Source of the DNA: Paramyrothecium sp. XJ0827
Lineage: Eukaryota; Ascomycota; Sordariomycetes; Hypocreales; Stachybotryaceae
NCBI GenBank assembly: GCA_020881915.1
Contig: JAJFPB010000009.1
Location: 2,480,001-2,544,000, forward strand
Direction: 5' to 3'
Length of the DNA: 64,000 bases
Shown: piece after piece, positions 20,561-30,412 of the stretch
How the letters are laid out: every line of letters starts with the position of its first letter
Position numbering within the stretch: position 1 is the first letter of the stretch
The notes under the pieces: generated by a model
What the model was told of the DNA's origin: nothing
Databases searched by the model: none
What the model saw: the letters and a program-made list of their open reading frames with translations, nothing else
Program-made: the position numbers and the translations under genes

Positions 20561-23022
20561 ATGCAGAGCCCTAGCCGTGCTGCTCATGGCGGCAGACGAG
20601 CCCGGCCATGCGACGCTTGTCGCAAGCGCAAGCGCCGGTGCGTGATGGACGCTGGCGACGCCGCATGTCAACTATGTCGAGCCGGATCTGGTGAATGCAC
20701 TTTCACGGACCCAGCGGTAGAGCGGCCATCTGGCAAGCGCGCGGCGCCGGAGCAGCCGGAGTATCTGCCAGCCAAGAGAGGGAACCAGTAAGTCGCAACC
20801 CCCAGTTGTTCAGCATCCTCTCGCCTGCATTGGCACCGTTTCTGACTTGTGTTGTATTTGTTCCGTTTAGTCGCTCCAGTCCTTCCGCCGAAATCGAGGC
20901 GCAATCCTTCAGCGATCCCGCCGGAGTCATCGAAGACTACGATGAGTTGCCCATGCCATCCCTCCTCAAGACGAACCTAGGACTGCAGCAACATCGGTAT
21001 ATACGCTACATTGGCCCTTCGGACGAGTTGGACTCGAACCTGCTCGCTCTTCGACCGGTAGACGAGAGGCAAGAGGCGCATTTCTCCGACGGAACCAGCT
21101 GCCGCCGCGTCGCTCGCAACACGCATTTCGCCCTGATACCATACAGCCGCACTCGGGTTCGTGCGCAGGAGATACAAGATCTAGATGCCATCGAAGGCAT
21201 CGTGCGGCCTCATGGAAGAAGTTTGGTCAATCTTTACTTTAAAATAATACACCCATGTTTCCCTATACTGGACAAGAAGTCTGCCATTGCCATCACTAGC
21301 TTGTCCGCCTACTTAGGCTAACAGGACCTCTAGAACATTCATGGAAAAGTACGCCCGCACCCATCGCGAATTCTCGGCCCCTTGCCTCGCTGGCGTCTAC
21401 ATGCTGGCCTCCAAATGGTGGCATTACGATCGAGAACTTTCGTCCCAGAAGAAACCCAACATCGACTCCCTCGAGCGCATAGCTCGCACGTCGTTGCAGA
21501 GCGTAATACATAGACCCAAGCTGTCCACCATCCAAGGCGGGCTCCTGCTACTGCAGTATCGTTGGTCCGGCGACGGAGCTTGGGCGCTGAGCGCTCAGAT
21601 GGTAGCTGTGGCGCAAGAGCTTGGAATCGATTCTAATTGTGCCAAATGGACCATTCCGGCATGGGAGAAAGGGCTGAGGAGGCGCTTGGGTTGGGCAATC
21701 TACATGATGGACAAATGGTAACAGCTCGTTGGTTCGACTTGGGTAAACATCGAGGCTAACCACTTCAAAGGATGGCCTTGTGCCGCGGTCGACCTTCGCA
21801 TATTGTGGACGATGACTGGACGCCCGAGCCCCTCTCGGAAGAGGACTTGTCGGACAGCCAAGATGAGGCAGAAGACGACGATGACACTATCGAGGGCAGC
21901 ACGGAAGCGGTTGCCGGGGGCATTGCGTTCGAGTGGATGATCTCCTTGACACACATCGTGAGCGAGATTTTGAAAAAGTTCTAGTATGTATCCGCCGATC
22001 ACTAGCTGGATTTGGACTTCAAGGCTTACTTGGCACCACCCAGTTCACGCAAGGCTGTGGCAGACACCCCCTCGAGCATCAGGACCGTCTTGGAGATGAT
22101 CAAACCGGTCCAAGTCAAGTTGAGAGAATGGCATCGGGACTTGCCCGCTTCCTTGCAGCTGGATACGGCAAAGATAGGAAAACTTTCGTCCAATGCGTCT
22201 CTCCATCTGACGTACTATGCCGCCGAAATTGCGCTTCATCGGGTTATTTTGTCGTCGCTCCTACGCCGCCCGTGTGATCCGTACATTGTGCAGATATGTC
22301 GCGACGCTGCCAAAGAGCGAGTCACGTCGGCTGTTGACCTGGTAACAAGTCTGAAGCCACAGCACTTGCAAGCATTCTGGTATTTTCGTAAGTGGTTATC
22401 ATGATCTTTTCGCTTGTGCATAGTTTAATAACTTCTTCTAGCTAGCGGTTATTGTCTGGTGACGATCGGTACATTTACAGCGCTCCTTTTCATCACCTCT
22501 CACACTCTTGTCGAAGCCGAATACTACAGGACTACTTTAGATAACTATCGTTGGTTGCTACGAGTCACGAGTCGTGCTACAGAGTACATGGACTTTGCAG
22601 TCCAGAAACTTGATCTCTCTCTTTCGCATATCCACGAGCTGACAGCGGAAGACATCGTTGGCAATTCTTCTACTCAAACAGAGACACCAGGAGCCATCGA
22701 TGAAACACGACCCCCAGCATTGCAAGAACAACCCGTCGCTCGAGTCGAGAGGACAGAATCTGGTCCTGCACAGCAGGACGGCCGAGAGGTTTCGCTGCGC
22801 CACCAGGACGGCGATCCGGGCAGCGCGCGTGGACATTTGCTGACATCGCTCTTCTTCGAGGACGCCATCCTGAATGCCATCGGCAACGAGTCTCTCTTTC
22901 TAGACTCGGCAACGCAGCACGACAATTTTCTCACGTCATCACTCCCAATGTCCCCCGCACAAGATGCTGTGGACACCACACCTCGGACGCTGGAGTATGA
23001 TTATCAACAATCTGGTTTGTAG
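20561..23022 (+). CDS. Zn(II)2Cys6 transcription factor with fungal MHR domain, possible cluster regulator
   Basis: Six exons: 20561-20787, 20871-21278, 21334-21717, 21771-21983, 22044-22387, 22442-23022 (718 aa). Frames close exactly at every junction; donors are GTAAGT, GTCTGC, GTAACA, GTATGT, GTAAGT. The zinc cluster has Cys17, 20, 27, 36, 39, 46 (spacing 2-6-8-2-6) in the context RPCDACRKRKRRC, reminiscent of the Dal81/TamA group. The middle homology region starts near residue 195 with SLVNLYFKIIHPCFPILDKK and continues through GGLLLLQYRWSGDGAW, LGWAIYMMDKWMALCRGRPS and an acidic stretch (about 365-385, EDLSDSQDEAEDDDD). The gene is convergent with the permease (400 bases apart), next to two ring- and ureide-hydrolase genes, so control of that set is a reasonable inference. 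Dal81/TamA proteins co-activate nitrogen catabolic genes; assignment to that subgroup is tentative. Confidence 0.85.
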
Positions 23023-23421
23023 ATGGTTGCAATGACCATACTTCCGATTTGACCCGTAGCACTACAAAAGAAGAACGATCGATCCGCCACACTACGCAGC
23101 GGCCATGTGGACCTTCCAAGAAGCCTTAACGTTGTCAGCGAGAGAACCTGCTATATCCGTGTACAGTGTACGATAGTGGTTGAGCGGAAGGGCCGCTTTG
23201 CTCTCGCTCTCTACCAGAATAAAACCATAATAAAGGGGCCCTTAGGCTACTACATGTGCCACTCAGTCCAAACCTTTGTCATGATTCGCACTATATTGAG
23301 GTGCAATGCACGATTTGAGATAGATTAAGCGTGCACGTCTTGAAAAGGACACTTGGGCCATTGCATAGAATTGCGGTAGTGGCTTATTCGTATCTAGGAA
23401 ATCGAACGGAATCTGATATAT
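23023..23421. other. Convergent 3' intergenic region
   Basis: About 400 bases between the stop of the plus-strand regulator and the stop of the minus-strand permease. Presumably both polyadenylation regions; no gene seen. Confidence 0.5.
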
Positions 23422-25117
23422 CTACGTTTCTAGGTTCTTGTCCATCGGAACCTCGGTAACGCTAGAAATGTCGCTGGCGCCCGTCAGCAGCCACTCCCTA
23501 GCCCTGTCCTCCTTTGACCCTTTGACGAGGCTCTCAGCTGGGACTTTGAAGATTATACTGAGCCCGTAATACAAAACGCCAGCAATCACAACTCCTACCA
23601 GCCAATTCAGAGTGTAGATATTCTGGAAGCCCTCCGGGATATCGACGTCGTGGTTGACATTGTTCGCCAACCCCGGCAAGCCAGGGACAATCGCAATCAG
23701 GAATGCTGCTGCAGCACGCAGATTCCACCCCTTGGTGTACCAGTAAAAGCCGTGGCGAGTGTAAAGCTGTTCGATATTGAGGTATCTGCGACGCAAGATC
23801 CAATAGTCGCACAGCATGATGCCGCACATGGGCCCTAGGAAAACACTGTATCCGTGCAGGAAGTGAAGAAAGTTGTCGCTACTATGCAGGATGTTCCAGG
23901 GTGTCGTGCAGACGGCCAGGACGGCGCAGAGGAATTGCCCTCTCCGGACATCAACCCATTTCGGCGTCAGAGCCATGAGATCATTACCAAACGCGACAGT
24001 GTTGCCAGCAATGTTGGTGCAAAGGGTTGCAAAGGCAAACATGAGGCTGACGAAAAAGGCAGCGGCTCGACTGTCGAACCTCGCAATGACGTTCAGAGGG
24101 TTCCATTCAGGCTTGTCGAGGTTGTAAATGACCGCAGACGCAGACGCCAGCGTCACGCCCAGGAACGCAGTCAATGTAATGCACACAGGCATCATGATAA
24201 CCTGCGACCACAGCGCCCCGCGGGGAGACTTGGCGTAGCGGCAAAAATCACCCATATTGAGGGCGAACGTTGCTTGTGGTCCGATGGCGGATGTGACAGC
24301 GCTGAGGAAGACGAAGGCGACCGTCTTGTCGCCCGTGAGGTTTGTCGGTTGCGAGAAGATGGGCCCAAAGCCTTTCGCCATGACGACGCTCCATATAAAG
24401 AGAGCCAGCCCACCAAGTGGCATCATGACCATCTTGACGAGGAACAGCCAGCGGAGCTTGGACACGTTGATGTAGAGAAAGGGCAAGCTGATGAGCCAGA
24501 ACAGGAAGAAGCAGAGTAGGTTGACGGACGAGATGTTGGCGCTTTCGGGGAGCTGGTTGGGAATTCGGGCATCTAAAGAGGGCCATATCGCTCGAAGCAT
24601 TTGGTAAATGCACGATCCGCTGTTCAGTCGCCTTGTCAGCTTCGAATGATTTTGAGGTAAAGTGCAACGACAATAACAAAGCAGACGGAATCGGGACTCA
24701 CCCTGTCGTAAACTGGACACCGCACCAGAAAATAGCCACGATTCCTCTAACTGCAACCGCAAACTTGCTGCCCTGCAGTCCCCAGCAAGCTCTATTCATG
24801 ACTGGGTAGTTGAGCCCCGTCTTGGCGCCGACATAGCCCGTCAGCGCGCAAGGAATCATGACGAGACACGTGCCGAGGACAATTGCTCCCATCGCCATCC
24901 CGGGGCTCAGGCCGTTTGCGATGAGTGATCCCGCCATCTGCAGGATGGGTATCTGAAAACCCTCGGATATCCAGAAGCCGCCAACGCTGTACCAGTTCCA
25001 CGTCCTTCGCGACATGGGGACGGGGTCCATTTCCCCGTTGGAGAATTCATTGCCCGGCAGGCATTCCGAAGGCCTGGGCTGGAGAGCGAACCGGCGTGCG
25101 AATTTGCGGGAACCCAT
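23422..25117 (-). CDS. NCS1-family permease (uracil/allantoin/cytosine type)
   Basis: Minus strand, exons 25117-24702 and 24619-23422 (537 aa, usual length for the family). The 82-nt intron (GTGAGT...AACAG) joins VQFTT to GGSCIYQMLRAIWPSL. About 12 membrane segments are visible. Family hallmarks: NWYSVGGFWISEGFQ near the N-terminus, LTGYVGAKTGLNYPVMNRACWG (TM3 region), SAIGPQATFALNMGDFCRYAKSPRGA, and CGIMLCDYWILRRRYLNIEQLY. NCS1 proteins import nucleobases, allantoin, uric acid or hydantoins with H+ or Na+ at the plasma membrane. The substrate here is unproven; adjacency to a ring-opening amidohydrolase suggests the cyclic imide/triazine that enzyme attacks. The upstream region carries several GATA motifs. 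Confidence 0.9.
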
Positions 25118-25920
25118 GGTCGTGATGCAAAGATGCTTGATAGCTGGACAGACTTGCCAATGTCAGGCTGACCTTGATATATACATGATTCAATCGTACT
25201 CGCGGACTACCAGGGCATGAGCTAGTTCTTTTTATCATGGCCCAACCATCTCCCTCTTTGAAGTGGCGATAAGCACGGCCAAGCCATCTTTTCACCCGAG
25301 TTGAAGATAGTGGACTTTGGTGTTGAACAAAGCCATGGTACTCGAGCCTGGCCACCTTATCTCCGCGCCTTAACGACAAGCAAACACGTTAGATAGCACT
25401 CGAAAGTATCTTGAGCAACTTGCGATTGAGACAATGGCCCGCCGCGCCGCCCCAGTCGGGCCGCCCGCCAAGCTGGGAGAGCCATCTCTTATCAATGATG
25501 GAGTTCTCCACTTGAGTATGGAACCACGCCACGCTACCGAGTGCAGCCGGCCATGCTGTGATCGGCGGCGCTCGTCGCCGCTTGCAAGGGTTGACTATTG
25601 TATTGCATACAGGCGTGTGTGCGGAGTCCGAGGCCGTAAGTTCGAGCTTGAGCCGAGAAATTGAACACATCAATTTGTGTCGTGCAGTTGATAGAGGGCT
25701 TAGACGAAAAACTACATCAAAGACATACTACCAAACTATCAATTGTTCACGTAATTTGCAATGAACTGGGAAATGCAGCAGAATCTTAGCTAATTGACTT
25801 CTAGATCAAATTGAAATTGTCGGTCTATTTGTCTTGTGGGCTTAAACGTATGAATGATTACCAGTTTCAGTATACCATTTCCGTATGCCCGTGCTCTCTT
25901 TTTCTCATTATCTAGCCGCG
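25118..25920. promoter_or_regulatory. Permease promoter with clustered GATA motifs
   Basis: Non-coding 800 bases between the permease start (minus strand) and the 3' end of the amidohydrolase gene. GATA-type motifs lie at 25232-25236 (TTATC), 25268-25272 (GATAA), 25357-25361 (TTATC), 25392-25396 (GATAG) and 25489-25493 (TTATC), i.e. five within about 265 bases starting 115 bases from the start codon. AreA/NIT2-type nitrogen activators bind HGATAR, so nitrogen-catabolite control is plausible. GATA pentamers are common by chance, so this is supportive only. Confidence 0.4.
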
Positions 25921-27035
25921 CTATTGTTCGCTCGTCTTGTAAACCACACACATGCTGCCCCCTCCCGATGGCCCTTGTCCTTCTGCGCCTCCACTGACAT
26001 AGACCTGCGTGTCTGCCACTAGACCTGCGATCAAACCGCCCACAGCTGCCCTCGCATGTCTCGTGCTATGGATATCGCTGTCCGTGTTCATGGTATGCCG
26101 CCCTCCCCTGATATGGCCCGAGGGGTCTGCCTCGGCTTTGACAAACACCTGCACGACCTCGCCGTTGTGCTGCTTGACCTCGTTCAGGAGGGCCAGGATA
26201 GACGTTGCGTCTATAGCGTCTGCCATAGGGAGGGATGCGGCATGCAAATGCGCGCTCGGAGACGGCGTTGAAGCCAGGACCAAAATGTGACAGTTGTCCA
26301 ACTCGGCACCGCTACTACAGCTGGCCTTTGCGCTCCACTGTTCTCCCTTGGCCATAGCCTCCGGAATCTCATGCTCTTGTATCTCTCCTAATGCCGCACC
26401 AATGCCAATGGCGCTTGCGTAACGAGACTTGGCCATACTTTCATAGGTGTCAGTAGTGACAGGGATTTTGCCCTGAGCTCGGATGCTTTGCAGCTTGTCG
26501 CTGGTGAGCAGCGGGCACTTGATCAACACGAGATGGACCTGTTCCGGCGTAACGCTAAGCTCGTTGATCAGTTGACCGACCGTCACAGCTACCTGGCGCG
26601 CTTGCTCGTCGGTGCCAACTTCATGGGGTGCGAATATCCGGGTGTGGCCGACAGCTGCGGACAAACCAGTCTCCTTGTTGTCCGGAGACTGGATGAAGAA
26701 GGTTACATGAGGGCTCAATACACCCTCTGTGCCGCCGGAGAAGATTGTGACGGCCTCTGAAGGGATTTGTGGCTCCCATACTGCGGATGCGAGGGTGCGC
26801 GAGAAGTCGTTCACGCAGCCATTGCCTGGGATGCAATAGCAATAGTTAATGGATCGTCCCACTCACATTGCAGCTCTCAAAATAGAAGAAACATGGAAGC
26901 AAGACACTTACCTTCCGTCTTCCCCACAACGGCCAGGATCTGAGACGCATTGTACCCATCTTCTTTGAGCTTCTGCAAGGGAGTTGTGTCTGCCGGCGAC
27001 GAGATCGGATACTTGCAAATTTCGACTGGCGCCAT
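25921..27035 (-). CDS. Ring-opening amidohydrolase (cyanuric acid hydrolase/barbiturase family)
   Basis: Minus strand, exons 27035-26912 and 26825-25921 (342 aa, slightly shorter than the about 355-380 aa usual). Intron 26911-26826 has GTAAGT and CCCAG and sits inside the conserved VGKTEG/NGCVNDF block. The family fold has three homologous domains, each giving a Ser-Lys pair, and all six residues are recognisable: Lys39 (VVGKTEGNG), Ser71 (FSGGTEG), then Lys in LIKCPLLT, Ser in KASCSSGAE, Lys in VFVKAEADP and Ser in YVSGGAEGQGP. Other signatures: GGRHTMNTDSDIHSTRHARAA. Known members hydrolyse cyanuric acid (to carboxybiuret) or barbiturate (to ureidomalonate); sequence alone does not tell which. 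The family is scattered in bacteria and rare in fungi. It is divergently paired with an amidase gene and followed by a permease, supporting a catabolic unit. Confidence 0.92.
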
Positions 27036-27496
27036 GTTGTTTGTTGTATGAGATCTTACAGACTTGAACCGACAAGCAGAGATGCAAGGGATAGAATATC
27101 AATTCTCAATTGAAGCCTTGTGTTGGTTATTCTGAGCATTTGAGTAATAATCAGTCGGCCTCCGATTCGAATCCGGTAGTCTCCACAGAAACCAAGGGCC
27201 TAGTTTGTGGTTTCTCAGATTCACTAACCCACCAATCCAATCTATTGGATGTCGCTCGACATGGACACATGATGGCGCCGCCGGCGGGCCGCCACCAGTG
27301 GATCCAGTTTCGCTTATCAGCTCCTTGCCTCCGGCCTAGAATCCACCGTGATTCTTCGAGAGCATGTGTTGCAAGCAAGTAGAAAATTGAGGTTAATGGC
27401 AGTGGCCAAAGACATATTCCTACAATTTATAACGCCCAAGGCCGTCTGTTGGCTGTTCTTCATTGCAACGCCAAGCTCCTCAACATTCCGACAAGA
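27036..27496. promoter_or_regulatory. Shared divergent promoter of amidohydrolase and amidase
   Basis: 461 bases lie between two start codons pointing away from each other. At 27162-27176 there is CCG-N9-CGG centred on the palindrome GATTCGAATC, a layout used by dimeric Zn2Cys6 regulators. At 27314-27318 TTATC gives TGATAAG on the minus strand, a good GATA-factor site. At 27113-27140 lies an element also found before the NTF2-like gene. None is proven; the divergent arrangement itself argues for co-regulation. Confidence 0.5.
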
Positions 27497-29020
27497 ATGG
27501 CACCCGCAGCTCTGAATTCCGTCCCTGCAGTGGACCTGCAAGTGAAACCAACCAAGCGGCATAATGTTCCTGTCGCCAGGCTTGACGTGGAAGACGGGGA
27601 TATAACCATCGAAACTCTAGAAAGCTTGTATGCTTGCAACTCCATCACACCCAGCGACGTTGTCCGCTCGGTTTACCGCCGGATCGGGGGGTATCAAGAC
27701 CAGGCTGTCTGGATCACCCTTGTTCCCGAAGCTGAGGCTCTGGCGGCCGCTGAAGAAGTCGAGCAACAATATCCCGACCCAAAGTCAAGACCGCCCCTGT
27801 ACGGTATCCCCTTCTCCGTCAAAGACTCCATAGACATTGCCGGGCTTCCCACGACGCTGGCATGTCCTAGTTACGCTTACACGGCTGCGCAAACAGCGCC
27901 TGTTGTTCAACGCATTCTGTCAGCAGGTGGAATCTTGATTGGAAAAACAAACTTGGACCAATTCGCCACGGGCTTGAACGGAACGCGGTCGCCGTACGGA
28001 ATGCCTCGTTGCGTGCACGACGCGGATTATGTATCGGGCGGCAGCTCCTCTGGCTCCGTGGTCAGTGTCGCAGCGGATCTCGTGTCTTTTGCAGTGGCCA
28101 CGGACACGGCTGGAAGCACTCGTGTGCCAGCAGCCTTGAACGGCATGATTGGTTTGAAACCAACTCTGGGGACGATCTCGACTGTCGGCTTGGTTCCTGC
28201 GTGCAAAACGGCAGACTGCATAACCATCATTGCCAAGACGGTTGAGACGACGAGGACGGCATTGAAGACGATGCGAGGATACGATGAGAACGATGTCTAC
28301 GCACGTGATCATCTCCAACTGTCTGTGCTGGCAGCACAACCTTCCTGGTGGGACGCAAGAAGCGACGGCAAGATCCGATACGCTTTGCCACCGCCGGATC
28401 TGGTGGCCGCCGCATTGTCGGAGCCCTATTTTCTTTCGTTTCACAATGTTCTGAGCAAGCTATCTGCCTTGAAGTTCATGAAGGAAGAAAAAGTATTCGA
28501 CTACACGCCGTTTGCCTCGGCGAATGCAATGCTCTACGGCAGCTCCATTGTCTCACAACGCATCGTTGCCTTTAAATCCTATCTGGACTCGACTGGGTCG
28601 GACCAGTTACATCCGGTCGTTCGCGAAATATTCAGCGCAAGCGATGGCTTCGACGCCGTGCGTGCGTACGAGGACATCTTTGCTCTCGCCGAGTATAAGC
28701 GCAAGGCTGCAAAGCAATTCCGCTCCTCTGCTTCGACCCCGGGCAGTGGCATTGATGTTCTCGTCGTGCCGTCTACCGCTACGCACCCTACCGTTGCGGA
28801 GATGTTAGCAGACCCAATTGAGCTCAACAAGCGGCTGGGCAGCTTTACCCACTTCGTCAATCTCCTCGACCTGTGCGCCGTTGCAGTGCCCGTAGGCGAA
28901 AAGTGGACGAGCAAGAATGGCAAGGCCATGCCCTTCAGCATTACTCTAATATCGACTCCTGGGCGCGATGAGGACCTGCTAGAATTGGGCCAGAGATTGA
29001 TGAGTGAGATCGGGCATTGA
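27497..29020 (+). CDS. Amidase-signature hydrolase resembling allophanate hydrolase (AtzF-like)
   Basis: Intronless, 507 aa from the ATG at 27497 (the frame is open upstream but only from a TTG). Amidase-signature triad: Lys109 in PLYGIPFSVKDSID, cis-Ser at about 184 in GGSSSGS, and nucleophile Ser207 in ATDTAGSTRVPA. The stretches GLPTTLACPSYAYTA and GKTNLDQFATGLNGTRSPYG are those of allophanate hydrolases rather than general amidases. The C-terminal accessory domain of AtzF/Dur1,2 is absent or reduced, ending after PFSITLISTPGRDEDLL. Family knowledge: related enzymes hydrolyse allophanate, biuret or carboxybiuret, and ureidomalonase of the barbiturate route is also an amidase. It is divergent from the ring-opening enzyme with a shared promoter, so it probably acts on that enzyme's product. 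Confidence 0.88.
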   Translation: MAPAALNSVPAVDLQVKPTKRHNVPVARLDVEDGDITIETLESLYACNSITPSDVVRSVYRRIGGYQDQAVWITLVPEAEALAAAEEVEQQYPDPKSRPPLYGIPFSVKDSIDIAGLPTTLACPSYAYTAAQTAPVVQRILSAGGILIGKTNLDQFATGLNGTRSPYGMPRCVHDADYVSGGSSSGSVVSVAADLVSFAVATDTAGSTRVPAALNGMIGLKPTLGTISTVGLVPACKTADCITIIAKTVETTRTALKTMRGYDENDVYARDHLQLSVLAAQPSWWDARSDGKIRYALPPPDLVAAALSEPYFLSFHNVLSKLSALKFMKEEKVFDYTPFASANAMLYGSSIVSQRIVAFKSYLDSTGSDQLHPVVREIFSASDGFDAVRAYEDIFALAEYKRKAAKQFRSSASTPGSGIDVLVVPSTATHPTVAEMLADPIELNKRLGSFTHFVNLLDLCAVAVPVGEKWTSKNGKAMPFSITLISTPGRDEDLLELGQRLMSEIGH

Positions 29021-29579
29021 GACTTCGTGGGGTTACATAGTTAATAGATCATGATGGTATGTGATGCCACACGGCACTTTCCTCTGCTACACACCACGTA
29101 TGTGAGCTCATGACGACAAGTTTTGATGAAACTGCTGAATGTTCCCTGTCCTATGTCACGGAAAGTCTTTAACCTCAAGCCTCTAGGAGAACATGGATTC
29201 ACTTGCAATACGAGGCTGGATCAATGATTTCCCTGCTGTGTCAAGGAATCGCATTTGGCGACGGCAAAGTTTCCTGCAAGGGCTAATAGGCAATATTTCT
29301 TCAGTGACTTCAATATTTCAGTACGAAACGGCATTTGCCTGCTTGGCCGTTCCAGCCATCAGACTCATTGGAGTGTTACAACGTCAACGTAGCTTTTATT
29401 CCTCAATACACATGGTCTCTAAATATCCAGGGCGATATGCTGACCCAGAGCAAGCGTGCCAATTATCTATGAAACATATGTACAAGAACCAGGCTGGTCA
29501 CCTCATGTCCAGTGAGGGAGTCCTGCTATTGAGTTGCGGTCGTGGCTGAGCGACCCTCGGGGCAAAACGGTGAAACCGT
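29021..29579. other. Convergent 3' intergenic region
   Basis: Lies between the amidase stop and the 3' end of the pectate lyase gene. No coding signal apart from a domainless frame at 29193-29549. Confidence 0.5.
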
Positions 29580-30412
29580 TTAGCACTTGGCGGCCTTGGA
29601 GGGCTCGCACTCGCCGTTGGCCTTGTCGCAACCCTTGTAGCCCTGGCACTGGGTCTTGGGGAAGCAGTTGTTGGAGTAGGTGGCCTGTGATGAAGCTGTT
29701 AGCTATCGAATGTCCATTGATGAGGAGCGAAGGCTGCATCTGCCCACTCACCTTGTCACCCAGGTTGGTGTTGATGCCGATCAGCTCGCCACCCTTGACG
29801 GCGGTGACACCCTCCATGTGGACGGAGCGCTTGCACTTGGTGTTGCCCTTGCAGTTGCCGCACGAGCGGTAGACCTTGCCGTAGTCGTTGGCGTAGAAGT
29901 TGATGACGTTGACGTGACCGCAGCCGTTGTGCTGGATGATCTTGTCGGCGGCCTTGTAGGCACCACCGCCGACGATGTTGGCGATACCACTGCCCTTGAT
30001 GGTGATGGCGTCCTCGCAGACATCCTCGAACCAGACGAACTCAAGGTTGCAAGAGCCCAGGCAGTGGACACCCTCCTTCTGGTTGGCACCGATGACGACG
30101 TTCTTCAGGCTAGCACCATCCTCGAGAATGAAGACGGCATCCTTTTCACCTAGACAGGGAGGTGGAGTGAGCAAATGGCGCTCTCAGCGCAAAGAGGTTA
30201 GAGAAAAACATACCACCCTCGCTCTGGCCGGAGCACTTGACGCCACGGTCGTAGCGAGTCCACTTGGCGTCGAAGGTCTGGCCCTTCTTGATGACCTGGG
30301 CGGCCTTCAGGGACTTGGTGCCACTGACCTTGGGGATACCACCAGTGTATCCCAGGCAGGCCATGGCCGAGGGCAGAGCAGCGAGAAGAGAGACGACAGC
30401 GGCGACCTTCAT
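29580..30412 (-). CDS. Secreted pectate lyase, polysaccharide lyase family 3
   Basis: Minus strand, exons 30412-30214, 30149-29752 and 29684-29580 (233 aa). Introns have GTATGT...TCTAG and GTGAGT...CACAG borders. A signal peptide of about 18 residues ([18 protein letters not shown]) precedes the mature enzyme. PL3 marks: [73 protein letters not shown], and [13 protein letters not shown]. The extracellular enzyme cleaves polygalacturonate by beta-elimination with calcium. Cysteine-rich C-terminus ([15 protein letters not shown]). Third-position codons are strongly C/G-biased compared with neighbours, suggesting a highly expressed gene. Presence of pectin degradation points to a plant-associated or saprotrophic lifestyle. 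No linked CAZyme genes here. Confidence 0.95.

Noticed and set aside
27160..27180. TTCGAAT-like tRNA T-arm
   Set aside because: The flanking stems do not pair correctly on either strand and no acceptor stem or anticodon arm is present.
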